Shown here: piece after piece, positions 8,876-17,529 of the stretch
Layout: each line of letters opens with the position of its first letter
How positions within the stretch are numbered: the stretch's first letter is position 1
DNA from: JBGTLA01 sp041744375
GTDB lineage: Bacteria > Actinomycetota > Acidimicrobiia > Spongiisociales > ZC4RG35
Direction of reading: 5' to 3'
DNA length: 64,000 nt
Assembly (NCBI GenBank): GCA_041744375.1
Contig: JBGTLA010000063.1
Location: forward strand, 36,252 to 100,251
Notes under the pieces: generated by a model
Databases searched by the model: none
Seen by the model: only the letters and a program-made list of their open reading frames with translations
Told to the model about the DNA's origin: nothing
Program-made: the position numbers and the translations under genes

Positions 8876-9340
8876 ATGACCAAACGTGTAGCAATCGTGA
8901 TGGGTTCAGGGTCCGACCGGGTAGTGATGGACAAGGCCGGCGACATGCTCGATCGCTTCGGCATTGAGCACGAGACCCGCGTCCTGTCGGCCCACAAGAC
9001 ACCCGACCAAGCCCTCGAGTTCGCCACAGCAGCAGCCGACCGGGGGTTCGGCGTGATCATCGCCGGAGCGGGCAAGGCCGCCCACCTGGCGGGGGTCATG
9101 GCGGCCAAGTCCCTGCTACCGGTGATCGGGGTACCAATTGACGCCTCACTCAACGGCCTCGACTCGCTACTCGCCACCGTCCAGATGCCGACGGGCATCC
9201 CGGTGGCGACGGTGGCCATAGACTCGTCGGCCAATGCTGCTCTGTTGGCCGTCGCCATCCTCGCTCTAGAGGATGAGACCTTGACCGAGAGGCTCGCCCA
9301 ATACCGTCGGAAGTTGACAGAAGACACCCTCGACGGCTGA
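8876..9340 (+). CDS. purE: N5-carboxyaminoimidazole ribonucleotide mutase
   Basis: Converts N5-CAIR to CAIR in purine synthesis. Contains the phosphate-binding MGSGSD loop, SAHKTPDQ (His is the general acid; most class I PurE have SAHR, here Lys replaces Arg), AGAGKAAHLAGV and a GLDSLLATVQMP segment. Length 154 residues matches bacterial PurE. The partner PurK, which supplies N5-CAIR in most bacteria, is not in this window. Divergent from the ars operon, with about 70 bp between start codons. Confidence 0.95.
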   Translation: MTKRVAIVMGSGSDRVVMDKAGDMLDRFGIEHETRVLSAHKTPDQALEFATAAADRGFGVIIAGAGKAAHLAGVMAAKSLLPVIGVPIDASLNGLDSLLATVQMPTGIPVATVAIDSSANAALLAVAILALEDETLTERLAQYRRKLTEDTLDG

Positions 9341-9394
9341 GGGGAGGGAAGGTGCCCTGCGGGGGCGGGCGGGAGAAACGATCCCCGAGGGCGG

Positions 9395-9400
9395 TACCAT
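9395..9400 (+). promoter_or_regulatory. -10 box of the acyl-CoA dehydrogenase gene, leaderless
   Basis: TACCAT, 8 bases before ATG 9409. It argues against the earlier in-line ATG at 9399, which would overlap the box itself. Confidence 0.55.
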
Positions 9401-9408
9401 GGCGAACC

Positions 9409-10590
9409 ATGAGTGATATCGCCTTGAGCACACCGGATGCACGCGATTTCCTGGCAATCGATTCGTTGTTGGACAGCGACGAGCGGCTATTGCGGGACAC
9501 GGTGCGAGAGTTCGTCCGACGTGAAGTAGAACCGAACGTCGGCATGTGGTGGGAAGAGGGGGTGTTTCCTATCGAACTGGCCAAGGTAATGGGTGACATG
9601 GGCCTTCTGGGGATGCATCTCGAGGGGTATGGATGTGCGGGGACGTCGGCCACGGCCTATGGGCTGGCGTGTCTGGAGCTGGAGGCGGGGGATTCGGGGG
9701 TGCGCAGTTTCGTGTCGGTGCAGGGCTCGTTGGCCATGTTCCCGATCTGGAAGTTCGGTTCGGAGGAGCAGAAGCAGGAGTGGCTGCCCAAGATGGCATC
9801 CGGAGAGGCGATCGGGTGTTTCGGGCTGACCGAGGCCGACTCGGGCTCGGATCCGTCGTCGATGCGCACCAACGCCCGTCGACATGGCTCGGACTGGGTC
9901 ATCAACGGCTCCAAGATGTGGATCACCAACGGCAACCTGGCCCACGTGGCGATCATCTGGGCGCGGACGGAAGAGGGAGTGCGTGGGTTCGTCGTCCCCA
10001 CCGACACTCCGGGGTTCTCTGCCCACGAGATCGAGCACAAGGCCTCACTGCGGGCATCTGTCACATCCGAGTTGGTCCTCGACGACGTGCGGGTTCCCGA
10101 CGAGTTCGTGCTGCCCGAGGTGGCCTCGATGCGGGGGCCTCTGTCGTGTCTCAACGAGGCGCGCTACGGGATCGCCTGGGGTGTGGTCGGCGCCGCCCGC
10201 GCCTGTTACGAGACTGCTCTCGACTATTCCCTTGAACGGGTTCAGTTCGACAAGCCCATCGCCGCCTTCCAGCTCACCCAGCGAAAACTGGTGGAGATGA
10301 TGATTGCGGTCAACCGGGCCAACCTGGTGGCTCTGCATCTCGGTCGCCGCAAGGACGATGGCACTCTTACCCCCACCCAGGTCAGCTTCGGCAAGATGGA
10401 CAACACCCGCAACGCCCTCGACGTGGCCCGACTCGCCCGGGGCGTTCTCGGGGGCAACGGCATCACGCTCGAGTATCCCGTGTTCCGTCACATGGCCAAC
10501 CTCGAAACCGTCTACACGTACGAGGGCACCAACGAGATCCACACTCTCATCATGGGCCAAGCCATCACCGGCCACGCCGCCTTCGGCTGA
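9409..10590 (+). CDS. Acyl-CoA dehydrogenase, glutaryl-CoA dehydrogenase-like
   Basis: FAD enzyme that oxidises an acyl-CoA and passes electrons to an electron-transfer flavoprotein. The catalytic Glu is in YEGTNEIH (Glu376), and CFGLTEADSGSDPSSM and WVINGSKMWITNGN are typical FAD and substrate-binding segments. The C-terminal IMGQAITGHAAF and the early Tyr/Thr-rich segment are closest to glutaryl-CoA dehydrogenases, which also decarboxylate the product to crotonyl-CoA; substrate is not certain from sequence alone. 393 residues. It stands alone between purE and a coiled-coil protein, so context does not settle the pathway. Confidence 0.88.
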   Translation: MSDIALSTPDARDFLAIDSLLDSDERLLRDTVREFVRREVEPNVGMWWEEGVFPIELAKVMGDMGLLGMHLEGYGCAGTSATAYGLACLELEAGDSGVRSFVSVQGSLAMFPIWKFGSEEQKQEWLPKMASGEAIGCFGLTEADSGSDPSSMRTNARRHGSDWVINGSKMWITNGNLAHVAIIWARTEEGVRGFVVPTDTPGFSAHEIEHKASLRASVTSELVLDDVRVPDEFVLPEVASMRGPLSCLNEARYGIAWGVVGAARACYETALDYSLERVQFDKPIAAFQLTQRKLVEMMIAVNRANLVALHLGRRKDDGTLTPTQVSFGKMDNTRNALDVARLARGVLGGNGITLEYPVFRHMANLETVYTYEGTNEIHTLIMGQAITGHAAFG

Positions 10591-10635
10591 CACGGAGACC
10601 TTGAAAAGGGCCCCTTGGGTTGGCAAAGTGACGCT

Positions 10636-11019
10636 GTGCCAGCCGCCGGCTCCCGCCACGATCTCTACAATGCCCTCAGGGAATCGTTGGGCGAGGTCAA
10701 CGCGGACACGATGATGGCATACCTACCGGATGTCCCCCAGGACGAAATCGCCACACGCAGCCAGGTCGCCCAACTCGCCAGCGACGTCGCATCCCTGCGC
10801 GGAGGACTACACGCCGAGATGGCAGACCTAGGAAAAGACCTCCGCGCCGAGATGGCAGACCTAGGAAAAGACCTCAGAAGCGAAATCGGTGATTTTCGCC
10901 AGGAGTCCCACGGTGAGTTGTCAGCTCGTGTCGCCGAGCTCCATGGTCGCTTTTACCGCTTCTTCATTGCTCAGATCGCCGCCCTGGTCGCCCTCGGTAC
11001 CGCCATCATCTTCACCTGA
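10636..11019 (+). CDS. Coiled-coil protein with C-terminal membrane anchor
   Basis: Not a named family with confidence; it resembles short bacterial proteins with a long helical middle and one C-terminal transmembrane helix. The first ~40 residues (DLYNALRESLGEVNADTMMAYLP) form a small conserved-looking head, then a coiled coil rich in Glu/Lys/Arg and Leu, including an exact 11-residue repeat, and finally a hydrophobic segment FFIAQIAALVALGTAIIF. The start is uncertain: GTG 10636 is chosen, TTG 10615 is an in-frame alternative, and neither has a clear ribosome site. It overlaps the convergent AlkX-like gene by 8 bp. Confidence 0.7.
   Translation: MPAAGSRHDLYNALRESLGEVNADTMMAYLPDVPQDEIATRSQVAQLASDVASLRGGLHAEMADLGKDLRAEMADLGKDLRSEIGDFRQESHGELSARVAELHGRFYRFFIAQIAALVALGTAIIFT
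10813..10878 (+). repeat. 33-bp tandem repeat encoding an 11-residue coiled-coil unit
   Basis: Units 10813-10845 and 10846-10878 are identical for the first 30 bases and encode AEMADLGKDLR twice. Eleven residues equals three turns of a right-handed (hendecad) coiled coil, so unit gain or loss would lengthen or shorten the stalk without breaking the frame. Confidence 0.85.
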
Positions 11020-12199
11020 GCAGGCGACCAAGTATCCCGGCGAGGTCGCCTCTGGGCATCACCTCGACCTCTTCCACCCCCAACCATTGGGCAGCGGCCT
11101 CGAGATCGCGGGCCAGTCGGCGCCCCACCGCTCTGCGATCGATGCCATCTTCACCGTGGGCGGCCTGGACTCTTAGTTTGCGCTCCTTCCGATCGGTCTT
11201 GAGGTCGACTCGAGCCACGAGGTGGCCGTCGAAGAGGTATGGGAGCACGTAGTAGCCATAGAGCCGCTTCGGCGCGGGGACGTAGATCTCGATGCGGTAG
11301 TGGAACCCGAACATCCGCTCAACACGGGGCCTGAACCACACCAGCGAGTCGAAGGGAGACAAGAGAGCCGAACCTTCGATCTGCCGGGGCGTCACGGCTT
11401 CGGGGTGCAGGTAGGCGGGCTGATCCCAACCCATCACCTCCACGAGCTCGAGTTCGCCCTGTTCGACCAGCCGCTCAAGCAGGGGTCGGGCAACGGGCAT
11501 GCGTATCCGGTGGTAATCGGCCAGGTCATGAGCTGTCCCGATACCAAGGCTGCGGGCGGCGATCTTCAGCAACTCCATCCGCGCCGGATCGGGATCCAGA
11601 GCACCGTCCTCCAGTCGTCCGGCGGGTATGACCCGCTCCACCACGTCGTAGTGGCGCACAAAATTGGGACGCTCGGCCGTGGTGACCTTGCCGGTGAGAA
11701 AGAGCGCCTCCAGCGCCACCTTGCCGTCCGACCACCCCCACATGGCCTCTTTCTCTCTCTCTCCCGGGTCGGACAACTCAGCGGCTCGGAGCGGCCCCTT
11801 GGCGCGCACCTCCTCCAGCACCGATTCCAAGAAGCCGGGCCGCTCGGCGACCATGCGCTCAATCCGGTTCCAATGCCATCCTCCATCCATCCGGTGACGG
11901 AACAGCCCGTACTGCTCGACGGGAATCAACGACGCCTCGTGACCCCAGTATTCGAACAGCTCACGTGAACCCCACAGCCAGCGATCGAGAGCATCACGCT
12001 CATAGTGGCCCAGTCGAGAGAAGAAGGGCATGTAGTGGGTACGAGCGAACACATTGACCGAATCGAGCTGAACCAACCCGACGCGCCCCACGACCCGACG
12101 GAAGTGCCGGACGTCGACCCGACCCGATGGTGGTGGGTCGGCGAACCCCTGGGCAGCCAAGGCCACCCGTCGGGCCCGTTCAACCGAGATTCGGGCCAT
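11012..12199 (-). CDS. AlkX/YcaQ-type winged-helix DNA glycosylase
   Basis: Member of the HTH_42 (DUF1006) family, which includes DNA glycosylases that unhook interstrand crosslinks or remove bulky alkyl adducts. The catalytic motif in AlkX/YcaQ proteins is Gln-hydrophobic-Asp; here residues 45-47 read QLD in LVQLDSVNV, whereas AlkZ-type self-resistance enzymes have QxQ. Other family marks are ARTHYMPFFSRLG, EYWGHEASLIP and SPFDSLVWFR. 395 residues, normal. ATG 12199 overlaps the purB stop as TGATG, so it is the last gene of the minus-strand purB operon. Confidence 0.85.
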   Translation of the reverse strand: MARISVERARRVALAAQGFADPPPSGRVDVRHFRRVVGRVGLVQLDSVNVFARTHYMPFFSRLGHYERDALDRWLWGSRELFEYWGHEASLIPVEQYGLFRHRMDGGWHWNRIERMVAERPGFLESVLEEVRAKGPLRAAELSDPGEREKEAMWGWSDGKVALEALFLTGKVTTAERPNFVRHYDVVERVIPAGRLEDGALDPDPARMELLKIAARSLGIGTAHDLADYHRIRMPVARPLLERLVEQGELELVEVMGWDQPAYLHPEAVTPRQIEGSALLSPFDSLVWFRPRVERMFGFHYRIEIYVPAPKRLYGYYVLPYLFDGHLVARVDLKTDRKERKLRVQAAHGEDGIDRRAVGRRLARDLEAAAQWLGVEEVEVMPRGDLAGILGRLLR

Positions 12200-13614
12200 C
12201 AAAAAAGCGGTTCGGGATGGTATTCGGCCGCGGCGGGATGCTGCTCGACCATGGCCGACGCTCTCTCGACGAATCGCCCTACCTGACGGGTGGCCAGCCC
12301 GGTGAACTCGAGAGGTGATCCGATTGCGGCGGAGATGGCCGCCGCGTCGAGCGGGAACTGAGGATCGGACGCCAACCTCGACAGGAGACTGGACGTCGAA
12401 CCCGGACTCTCCCTCCGCTCCCGGGCGGCAGTCACTGCGTGGCGGCCGATCACCTCGTGGGCCTGCTCGCGTCCCATGCCCTCAGCAACAGCCGCCGTGA
12501 GGAGGCGACTCGTGGCGAGAAACGGCAAATTGGCCCCTAGCTCCGACGCGATCGGTTCGGCATGGAACCCGAGATCGGCCACCACAACCAGGAAGGACTG
12601 GAACAAGCCGTCGATGGCGAAGAAGGCGTCGGGCAACATCACCCGGCGCACCACCGAACAAGAAACGTCACCCTCATTCCACTGCTCCCCCGACAAGGCC
12701 GCTGCCATGGCCAGATGGCCCGCCAGGACCACCTTGAGCCCGTGCACACGCTCTGAGGTTCGGGCGTTCATCTTGTGGGGCATGGCCGACGATCCCACCT
12801 GGCCGGGTTGGAAGCCCTCGGTAGCGAGATCGTGACCGGCCATCAGGCGTAACGTGGTTGTCAGATTCACCGGCCCGGCTGCCAACTGGTTGAGGAGCGA
12901 AACCACCTCGAGGTCGAGACTGCGGGGATACACCTGACCAACGGCGGTGATGACCTCGCTGAACCCGAGCCAGTCGGCCACGTACCGTTCCAGCTGCTCG
13001 GCGGCCTCGGGCGAACCCAGGAGCTCTTCTTGGTCTTGCTGAGTTCCAACCGGGCCCTTGATACCTCGTAGTGGATATCGTCCCAAGAGATGCTCGAGCC
13101 GCTCCACGGCCATGAGCAGCTCTTCGCCGGCCGACGCAAAGCGTTTGCCCACCGTGGTGACCTGGGCCGGCACGTTGTGGGTTCGCCCGGTGATGGGGAG
13201 GTCCCCGTAGCGGGCAGCCGCTTCGGCCACGGCTGCCAGGGCCGCTACCGCCCGAACCATCACCAGCTCGAGCGAGCGACGGACCTGAAGTTGCTCGACA
13301 TTCTCGGTGAGGTCGCGCGACGTCATACCGAGATGAATCGCCTCGTGACCGGCGAGAGCGTTGAACTCCTCGATCCGGGCCTTGACGTCGTGGCGAAGCA
13401 CCCTCTCCCGATCGCTGATCGATTCCAGGTCGACGTCGCCTATCACCTTCTGGTAATCGTCGACGACGTCGGCGGCTACTTCGAGCCCCAGGCGAGCCTG
13501 GGCGTCGAGTACTGCCAGCCACAGCTGCCGCTCGAGCTTCACCTTCTCGCTCGGATCCCACACGTGACGCATCTCCGGAGAGGCGTACCGATGGGCCAGG
13601 ACATTCTCGATCAT
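12199..13614 (-). CDS. purB: Adenylosuccinate lyase
   Basis: Acts twice in purine synthesis, releasing fumarate from SAICAR and from adenylosuccinate. The fumarase/aspartase signature is GSSAMPHKMNARTSERV, and the catalytic regions GMTSRDLTENV and GRTHNVPAQVTTVGKR are intact. 471 residues. The start MIENVLAHRYAS at 13614 overlaps the ROK kinase stop as ATGA, and its own stop overlaps the next gene, so it is translated as part of a tight operon. Its substrate makers purC and purA lie on either side of this operon. Confidence 0.97.
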   Translation of the reverse strand: MIENVLAHRYASPEMRHVWDPSEKVKLERQLWLAVLDAQARLGLEVAADVVDDYQKVIGDVDLESISDRERVLRHDVKARIEEFNALAGHEAIHLGMTSRDLTENVEQLQVRRSLELVMVRAVAALAAVAEAAARYGDLPITGRTHNVPAQVTTVGKRFASAGEELLMAVERLEHLLGRYPLRGIKGPVGTQQDQEELLGSPEAAEQLERYVADWLGFSEVITAVGQVYPRSLDLEVVSLLNQLAAGPVNLTTTLRLMAGHDLATEGFQPGQVGSSAMPHKMNARTSERVHGLKVVLAGHLAMAAALSGEQWNEGDVSCSVVRRVMLPDAFFAIDGLFQSFLVVVADLGFHAEPIASELGANLPFLATSRLLTAAVAEGMGREQAHEVIGRHAVTAARERRESPGSTSSLLSRLASDPQFPLDAAAISAAIGSPLEFTGLATRQVGRFVERASAMVEQHPAAAEYHPEPLF

Positions 13615-14516
13615 GTCGGGACCAGCATGGCGGCTCCCCGCACACCTGACGAGTCGCCGTGATGGTTGCGAACCAACCGGGTCGCCACTTCGCCCCCGAA
13701 AACGTAGTCGGCCCAGCGGGCAGGCACTTTGGTGTAGAGCTCGTCGACGTTGCTCATTCCCCCGCCCAGCACCACGACCTCCGGGTCGAGGATGTCGATG
13801 ACCGTCGCCAGAGAGCGAGCCATCCGATCCGCGTACCGGTCGATGCTGTCTCGGGCCGAAGCCACCCCGTCCCGGGCGGCTGTCACGATGTCGGGAGCTG
13901 ACATGGAGTCGCCGGTCACGCGCTCGTGGTCGGCAGACAGAGCAGGCCCGGCCAGCCACTTCTCGATGCAGCCGAGTTTCCCGCAGTAGCACTCTGGTCC
14001 CGTCCGTTCGGTCTCGCTCGGCCACGGGAGCGGGTTGTGTCCCCACTCTCCGGCAATTCTGTTGGGTCCGGTGCGAACCGTTCCATCAACGACGACTCCT
14101 CCCCCCACACCGGTGCCGACGATCACCCCGAAGACGATGGCCGCCCCGGCGGCGGCGCCGTCGGTGGCCTCTGACAGAGCGAAACAGTCGGCGTCGTTGC
14201 GCATCACCAGCGGACGACCCAGAGCTTCGGCCAAATCGACGTCGAAGGGCTCACCGTTGAGAGCTGTGGTGTTCGAGTTCTTCATCGTGCCTTCGAAGGG
14301 GGAGATGGCGCCGGGGGTGCCAATCCCCACCGTTGTTGCGGAGTGACCCACCTCATCTTCGAGAGCCCTCACGATGTCGACCACCGCCTCGATGATGTCC
14401 GGATAACTTCCGGCCGGGGTGGCGGAGCGACGGCGCGCCACTTCCGTCCCGTCGCCGTCGAGGGCCACGACCTCTATCTTCGTTCCCCCTAGGTCGACTC
14501 CGATGCGAACCGTCAC
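13611..14516 (-). CDS. ROK-family sugar kinase (fructokinase/glucokinase-like)
   Basis: Phosphorylates a hexose with ATP. Shows the phosphate-1 loop IGVDLGGTKIE, NDADCFALSE with the catalytic Asp, the GTGVGGGVV phosphate-2 loop, and the ROK zinc site GEWGHNP followed by CYCGKLGCIEKW. The CYCGKxGCIE spacing is closest to the Mak-type fructokinase branch, but ROK specificity is hard to read from sequence. 301 residues. GTG start overlaps the thioesterase stop (GTGA). No HTH domain, so it is an enzyme rather than a ROK repressor. Confidence 0.88.
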   Translation of the reverse strand: MTVRIGVDLGGTKIEVVALDGDGTEVARRRSATPAGSYPDIIEAVVDIVRALEDEVGHSATTVGIGTPGAISPFEGTMKNSNTTALNGEPFDVDLAEALGRPLVMRNDADCFALSEATDGAAAGAAIVFGVIVGTGVGGGVVVDGTVRTGPNRIAGEWGHNPLPWPSETERTGPECYCGKLGCIEKWLAGPALSADHERVTGDSMSAPDIVTAARDGVASARDSIDRYADRMARSLATVIDILDPEVVVLGGGMSNVDELYTKVPARWADYVFGGEVATRLVRNHHGDSSGVRGAAMLVPT

Positions 14517-14914
14517 GGATGAAACCTCACCGTGGCGGTCATCACCCCGGCGACGCGGCTGTCTGCCCGGGTGACTCTGACCCGGTAGGTGCCAAGGGTT
14601 CGACCTGACGTGACCTCCTCAACCGCGGCCGTCAACGTGTCGCCGACTCGTCCGCCGGCGGTGAGAGCCAAATGGGCGTCGATGGTCTCGGGTGATCCTC
14701 CTCGATGACCTGCGGCGACCGCCACGGCAGTCTCTGCCAGCGAGAACAACACTCCACCATGGCCGCCGTCGAGAAAATTCATATGCTCCTCGACGAGGTC
14801 CAGAGTGAGACCAATCTCGGTCGCTGTGACAGACCCCACCGAGATACCCAGACCGCGCGCCCACGGATCGGCCTCGAGGAAGCGGCGCGTGTCAGCGATG
14901 TCGAAACCAGCCAT
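14513..14914 (-). CDS. PaaI-type hotdog thioesterase
   Basis: Hotdog-fold acyl-CoA thioesterase of 133 residues. The active-site helix region reads HMNFLDGGHGGVLFSLAETA, containing the NxxGxxHGG pattern of the PaaI branch. Substrate cannot be read; PaaI relatives hydrolyse hydroxyphenylacetyl-CoA and other aryl-CoAs. It follows the amidotransferase gene by 12 bp and also has its own leaderless -10 box, so it may be expressed independently. Confidence 0.85.
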   Translation of the reverse strand: MAGFDIADTRRFLEADPWARGLGISVGSVTATEIGLTLDLVEEHMNFLDGGHGGVLFSLAETAVAVAAGHRGGSPETIDAHLALTAGGRVGDTLTAAVEEVTSGRTLGTYRVRVTRADSRVAGVMTATVRFHP

Positions 14915-14923
14915 GCCGGCGCG

Positions 14924-14929
14924 ATGCTA
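14924..14929 (-). promoter_or_regulatory. -10 box before the thioesterase gene, leaderless
   Basis: TAGCAT on the minus strand, 9 bases before ATG 14914. Its first three bases are the TAG stop codon of the upstream amidotransferase gene. It would give a second promoter within the operon. Confidence 0.45.
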
Positions 14930-15619
14930 ACGAGGCGTTCGTGCCCCGTCGCCCAACGCCCCGAACCATGCGGAGAACATAGAGTCGGCCGCCGCCGCCA
15001 GGTCCTCGGCATGACGATGAACCTGCTCGGCGTAGTCCTCACGACCTACCCCGGCGACCTCCAACAGGTCGAAACCGGGATCGTCGGCCCAGCGCAGGGC
15101 CTCTTCGGGAACGGTCTCAGGGTGAGGCTGGAGAGCCAGCGCCGAACCAACCCGGAAGGCCGCGGGATAGTCGGCGGTTTTTGCCAGCAGAGCAGCCCCC
15201 GGAGGTAGCTCGAAGGTGTCTCGGTGAGCGAAGAAGGCCTTGTCTCCGAGCCCTTTCACCACCGCGTCGTTTTCACCCTCCGACGTGAGATCGACATCCA
15301 CTACGCCGATCTCTGGAAATGGCCCCAGAAATGCGCTCCCACCAAGGGTATCCGCCAGCAACTGCGAGCCGAGACAGATCCCGAGCACGGGAATCTCCCG
15401 CTCGACGAGTCCGGCGAGCCAACGCTTCTCCGCCACCAGCCAAGGATGAGGCTCAACGTCGTAGGCGCCCATCTCGCCACCGAGCACCACCGCCGCCTCG
15501 ACGTCAGCGGGAAACTCGCCCCCGTTGGCCGCTACGACCACCGTGAGGTAACGATCGAGATGCGGGGCAAGTCGCCCCGGCCGGTATTCCTCTTCGTGAT
15601 TGACCACTGCGATACGCAT
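14927..15619 (-). CDS. Class I glutamine amidotransferase-like protein
   Basis: Stand-alone GATase1-fold protein of 230 residues. The nucleophile elbow GICLGSQLLAD holds the Cys, and LQPHPE followed later by acidic residues supplies His and Glu of the triad. Such proteins are annotated as GMP-synthase-like amidotransferases or gamma-glutamyl hydrolases; no synthetase partner is adjacent. The start MRIAVVNHEEEY at 15619 is chosen because the upstream in-frame stretch lies across the divergent purC promoter. First gene of the minus-strand operon leading to purB. Confidence 0.82.
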   Translation of the reverse strand: MRIAVVNHEEEYRPGRLAPHLDRYLTVVVAANGGEFPADVEAAVVLGGEMGAYDVEPHPWLVAEKRWLAGLVEREIPVLGICLGSQLLADTLGGSAFLGPFPEIGVVDVDLTSEGENDAVVKGLGDKAFFAHRDTFELPPGAALLAKTADYPAAFRVGSALALQPHPETVPEEALRWADDPGFDLLEVAGVGREDYAEQVHRHAEDLAAAADSMFSAWFGALGDGARTPR

Positions 15620-15676
15620 GCTTCCGATTGTTGCATCTGTCGGATCCTGCTTGAACCAAAGCCAGGGGGCGGGCGC

Positions 15677-15682
15677 TACGAT
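15677..15682 (+). promoter_or_regulatory. -10 box of purC, leaderless
   Basis: TACGAT, 8 bases before the GTG start of purC at 15691. It supports GTG as the true start. About 70 bp separate this start from the divergent amidotransferase start. Confidence 0.6.
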
Positions 15683-15690
15683 CACGTCTC

Positions 15691-16569
15691 GTGCTGGCAC
15701 TGCCTCATCTGGCCTCGGGGAAGGTTCGGGAGATCTACGAGATCGACGACGAACGTCTCTTATTCGTCGCCACCGACAGGATCTCGGCCTTCGACGTGAT
15801 CCTCGATCAACCGATACCCGACAAAGGCCGGGTCCTGACGGGGCTCTCACTCCACTTCTTCGACCTGCTCGACACTCCCAATCACCTCGTGACAACCGAC
15901 CTAAGCGATGTCGACGCCCTGACTGACGAGGACATCGACTACCTGACTGGAAGATCGATGGTGGTGCGGCGGGCCGAGGTGATCCCCATCGAGTGTGTCG
16001 TACGCGGATATCTATACGGCTCCTCGTGGAGTGAGTACCGAAGCGGCGGAGGCCCCACCACCGAGCATCTCCCCGGCGGTCTCCAGATGGCCGACAAGCT
16101 GCCAGAACCGCTGTTCACTCCCGCCACGAAAGCAGTCACGGGACACGACGAGAACATAACCGAGGCCGAAACCCGGGCGCGGGTGGGTGACGCGCTCTAC
16201 GAGGAGCTACGCACCCGCTCCCTCGACATCTACCAACGGGCGTCCGCCCACGCTGCCCACCGAGGAGTGATCCTGGCCGACACCAAATTCGAATTCGGTT
16301 TCGCCGGAGATGAACTTCTCTTGATCGACGAAGTGTTGACCCCCGACTCGTCGCGTTACTGGCCCGCTGACGAATGGGTCCCCGGATCCACCGTGCCCAG
16401 CTTTGACAAGCAGTACGTGCGCGAGTGGCTCGACTCCAGTGGATGGGACCGCCAGCCTCCACCACCCACCTTGCCAACCCAGGTGATCGAAGGTACGAGG
16501 GCCAGGTACATAGAAGCCTATGAGATCCTCACCGGGACCAGGTTCGACGACTACTCCTCACCGACATGA
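15691..16569 (+). CDS. purC: SAICAR synthetase
   Basis: Joins aspartate to CAIR with ATP. Contains SGKVREIYEI, the VATDRISAFDV motif, IPIECVVRGYLYGSSW (a PurC signature) and LADTKFEFG (second signature) with LIDEVLTPDSSRYW. 292 residues. First gene of purC-S-Q-L; the next ATG overlaps its stop by 4 bp. GTG start follows a TACGAT -10 box. Confidence 0.97.
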   Translation: MLALPHLASGKVREIYEIDDERLLFVATDRISAFDVILDQPIPDKGRVLTGLSLHFFDLLDTPNHLVTTDLSDVDALTDEDIDYLTGRSMVVRRAEVIPIECVVRGYLYGSSWSEYRSGGGPTTEHLPGGLQMADKLPEPLFTPATKAVTGHDENITEAETRARVGDALYEELRTRSLDIYQRASAHAAHRGVILADTKFEFGFAGDELLLIDEVLTPDSSRYWPADEWVPGSTVPSFDKQYVREWLDSSGWDRQPPPPTLPTQVIEGTRARYIEAYEILTGTRFDDYSSPT

Positions 16570-16808
16570 AGGTCACAGTGCACATCGAAAGGCGTCCGGT
16601 GATCGCCGACCCGGAAGGAGCCACCATCGCTCGCTCCCTCGCCGATCTCGGTTACGACGATGTCTCCACCGTGAGGACCGGGAGGACGTTCCACCTCGAA
16701 GTGGTCGGTGACGACCCCGAGCACATCAGGAAGCGCGTAACGGAGATGTGCGAGACACTGCTCGCCAACCCTGTCATAGAGGACTACGAGGTCGCGGTGG
16801 AGCCATGA
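16566..16808 (+). CDS. purS: FGAM synthetase subunit PurS
   Basis: Small structural subunit (80 residues) that links PurL and PurQ and is thought to help pass ammonia between them. VHIERRPVIADPEGATIARSL is typical of PurS, with the usual beta-alpha-beta size. ATGA overlap with purC. Its presence shows that this organism uses the three-part PurL/PurQ/PurS enzyme and not the long single-chain form. Confidence 0.95.
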   Translation: MKVTVHIERRPVIADPEGATIARSLADLGYDDVSTVRTGRTFHLEVVGDDPEHIRKRVTEMCETLLANPVIEDYEVAVEP

Positions 16809-16875
16809 GCCTCCCCATGGTTCTGTTGCCTCGACCGCATAAGGAGATGGCCCGTCCGGGTCGGAGGCGGATTCG

Positions 16876-17529
16876 ATGAGCGGGATCGGGGTGGTGGTGT
16901 TCCCAGGGTCGAACTGTGAGCACGACATGGTGTGGGCGTTGGAGGCTCTAGGAGCAGAAACCCACCTGGTGTGGCATCGCGATACCGACCTCTCCGGGCT
17001 AGACGGTGTCGTTCTCCCCGGTGGATTCGCTCACGGGGACTATCTCAGGACCGGAGCCATCGCCAGGTTCTCGCCAGTCATGGCCCCCGTGGCAGAGATG
17101 GCGGAGTCGGGCAAACCTGTGGTTGGAATCTGCAACGGATTCCAGATTCTGTGTGAAGCGCAGATCCTGGCGGGCGCTCTCATAGCCAACCGCGACCTCA
17201 GGTTCATCTGCCGACCCGTGGAGATAGAGGTGGTCGACACCGACACGGTCTTGACATCTGCGGCCGAGCCTGGCGCGGTTCTCACCATCCCGCTCAACTC
17301 GTATGAGGGCCAGCATTGTGACCCGGATGGCACAGCTCGCGTGGTAGCTCGCTATGTCGAAGACGTGAACGGATCTCAGAACCTTGCTGCTGCCGTGGCC
17401 AATGCGAGGGGAAACGTCGTCGGGATCATGCCTCATCCCGAGAGAGCGAGCGAGGAGATCCTCGGGTCGGCCGATGGACGGATCCTGCTCGAGAGCCTGG
17501 TGGCATCGTCGGTGGGAAGTCGGACGTGA
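16876..17529 (+). CDS. purQ: FGAM synthetase glutaminase subunit PurQ
   Basis: Glutamine amidotransferase that supplies ammonia to Pur[12 protein letters not shown] is the family N-terminal motif; the nucleophile is in [10 protein letters not shown] (Cys) and the His-Glu pair in GIMPHPERA. 217 residues. A 67-bp gap separates it from purS; its stop overlaps the purL GTG (GTGA). Confidence 0.97.
   Translation: MSGIGVVVFPGSNCEHDMVWALEALGAETHLVWHRDTDLSGLDGVVLPGGFAHGDYLRTGAIARFSPVMAPVAEMAESGKPVVGICNGFQILCEAQILAGALIANRDLRFICRPVEIEVVDTDTVLTSAAEPGAVLTIPLNSYEGQHCDPDGTARVVARYVEDVNGSQNLAAAVANARGNVVGIMPHPERASEEILGSADGRILLESLVASSVGSRT

Noticed and set aside
10813..10878. 33-bp repeat as a CRISPR-like element
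   Set aside because: The units are directly adjacent with no spacer and keep the reading frame of a coiled-coil protein.
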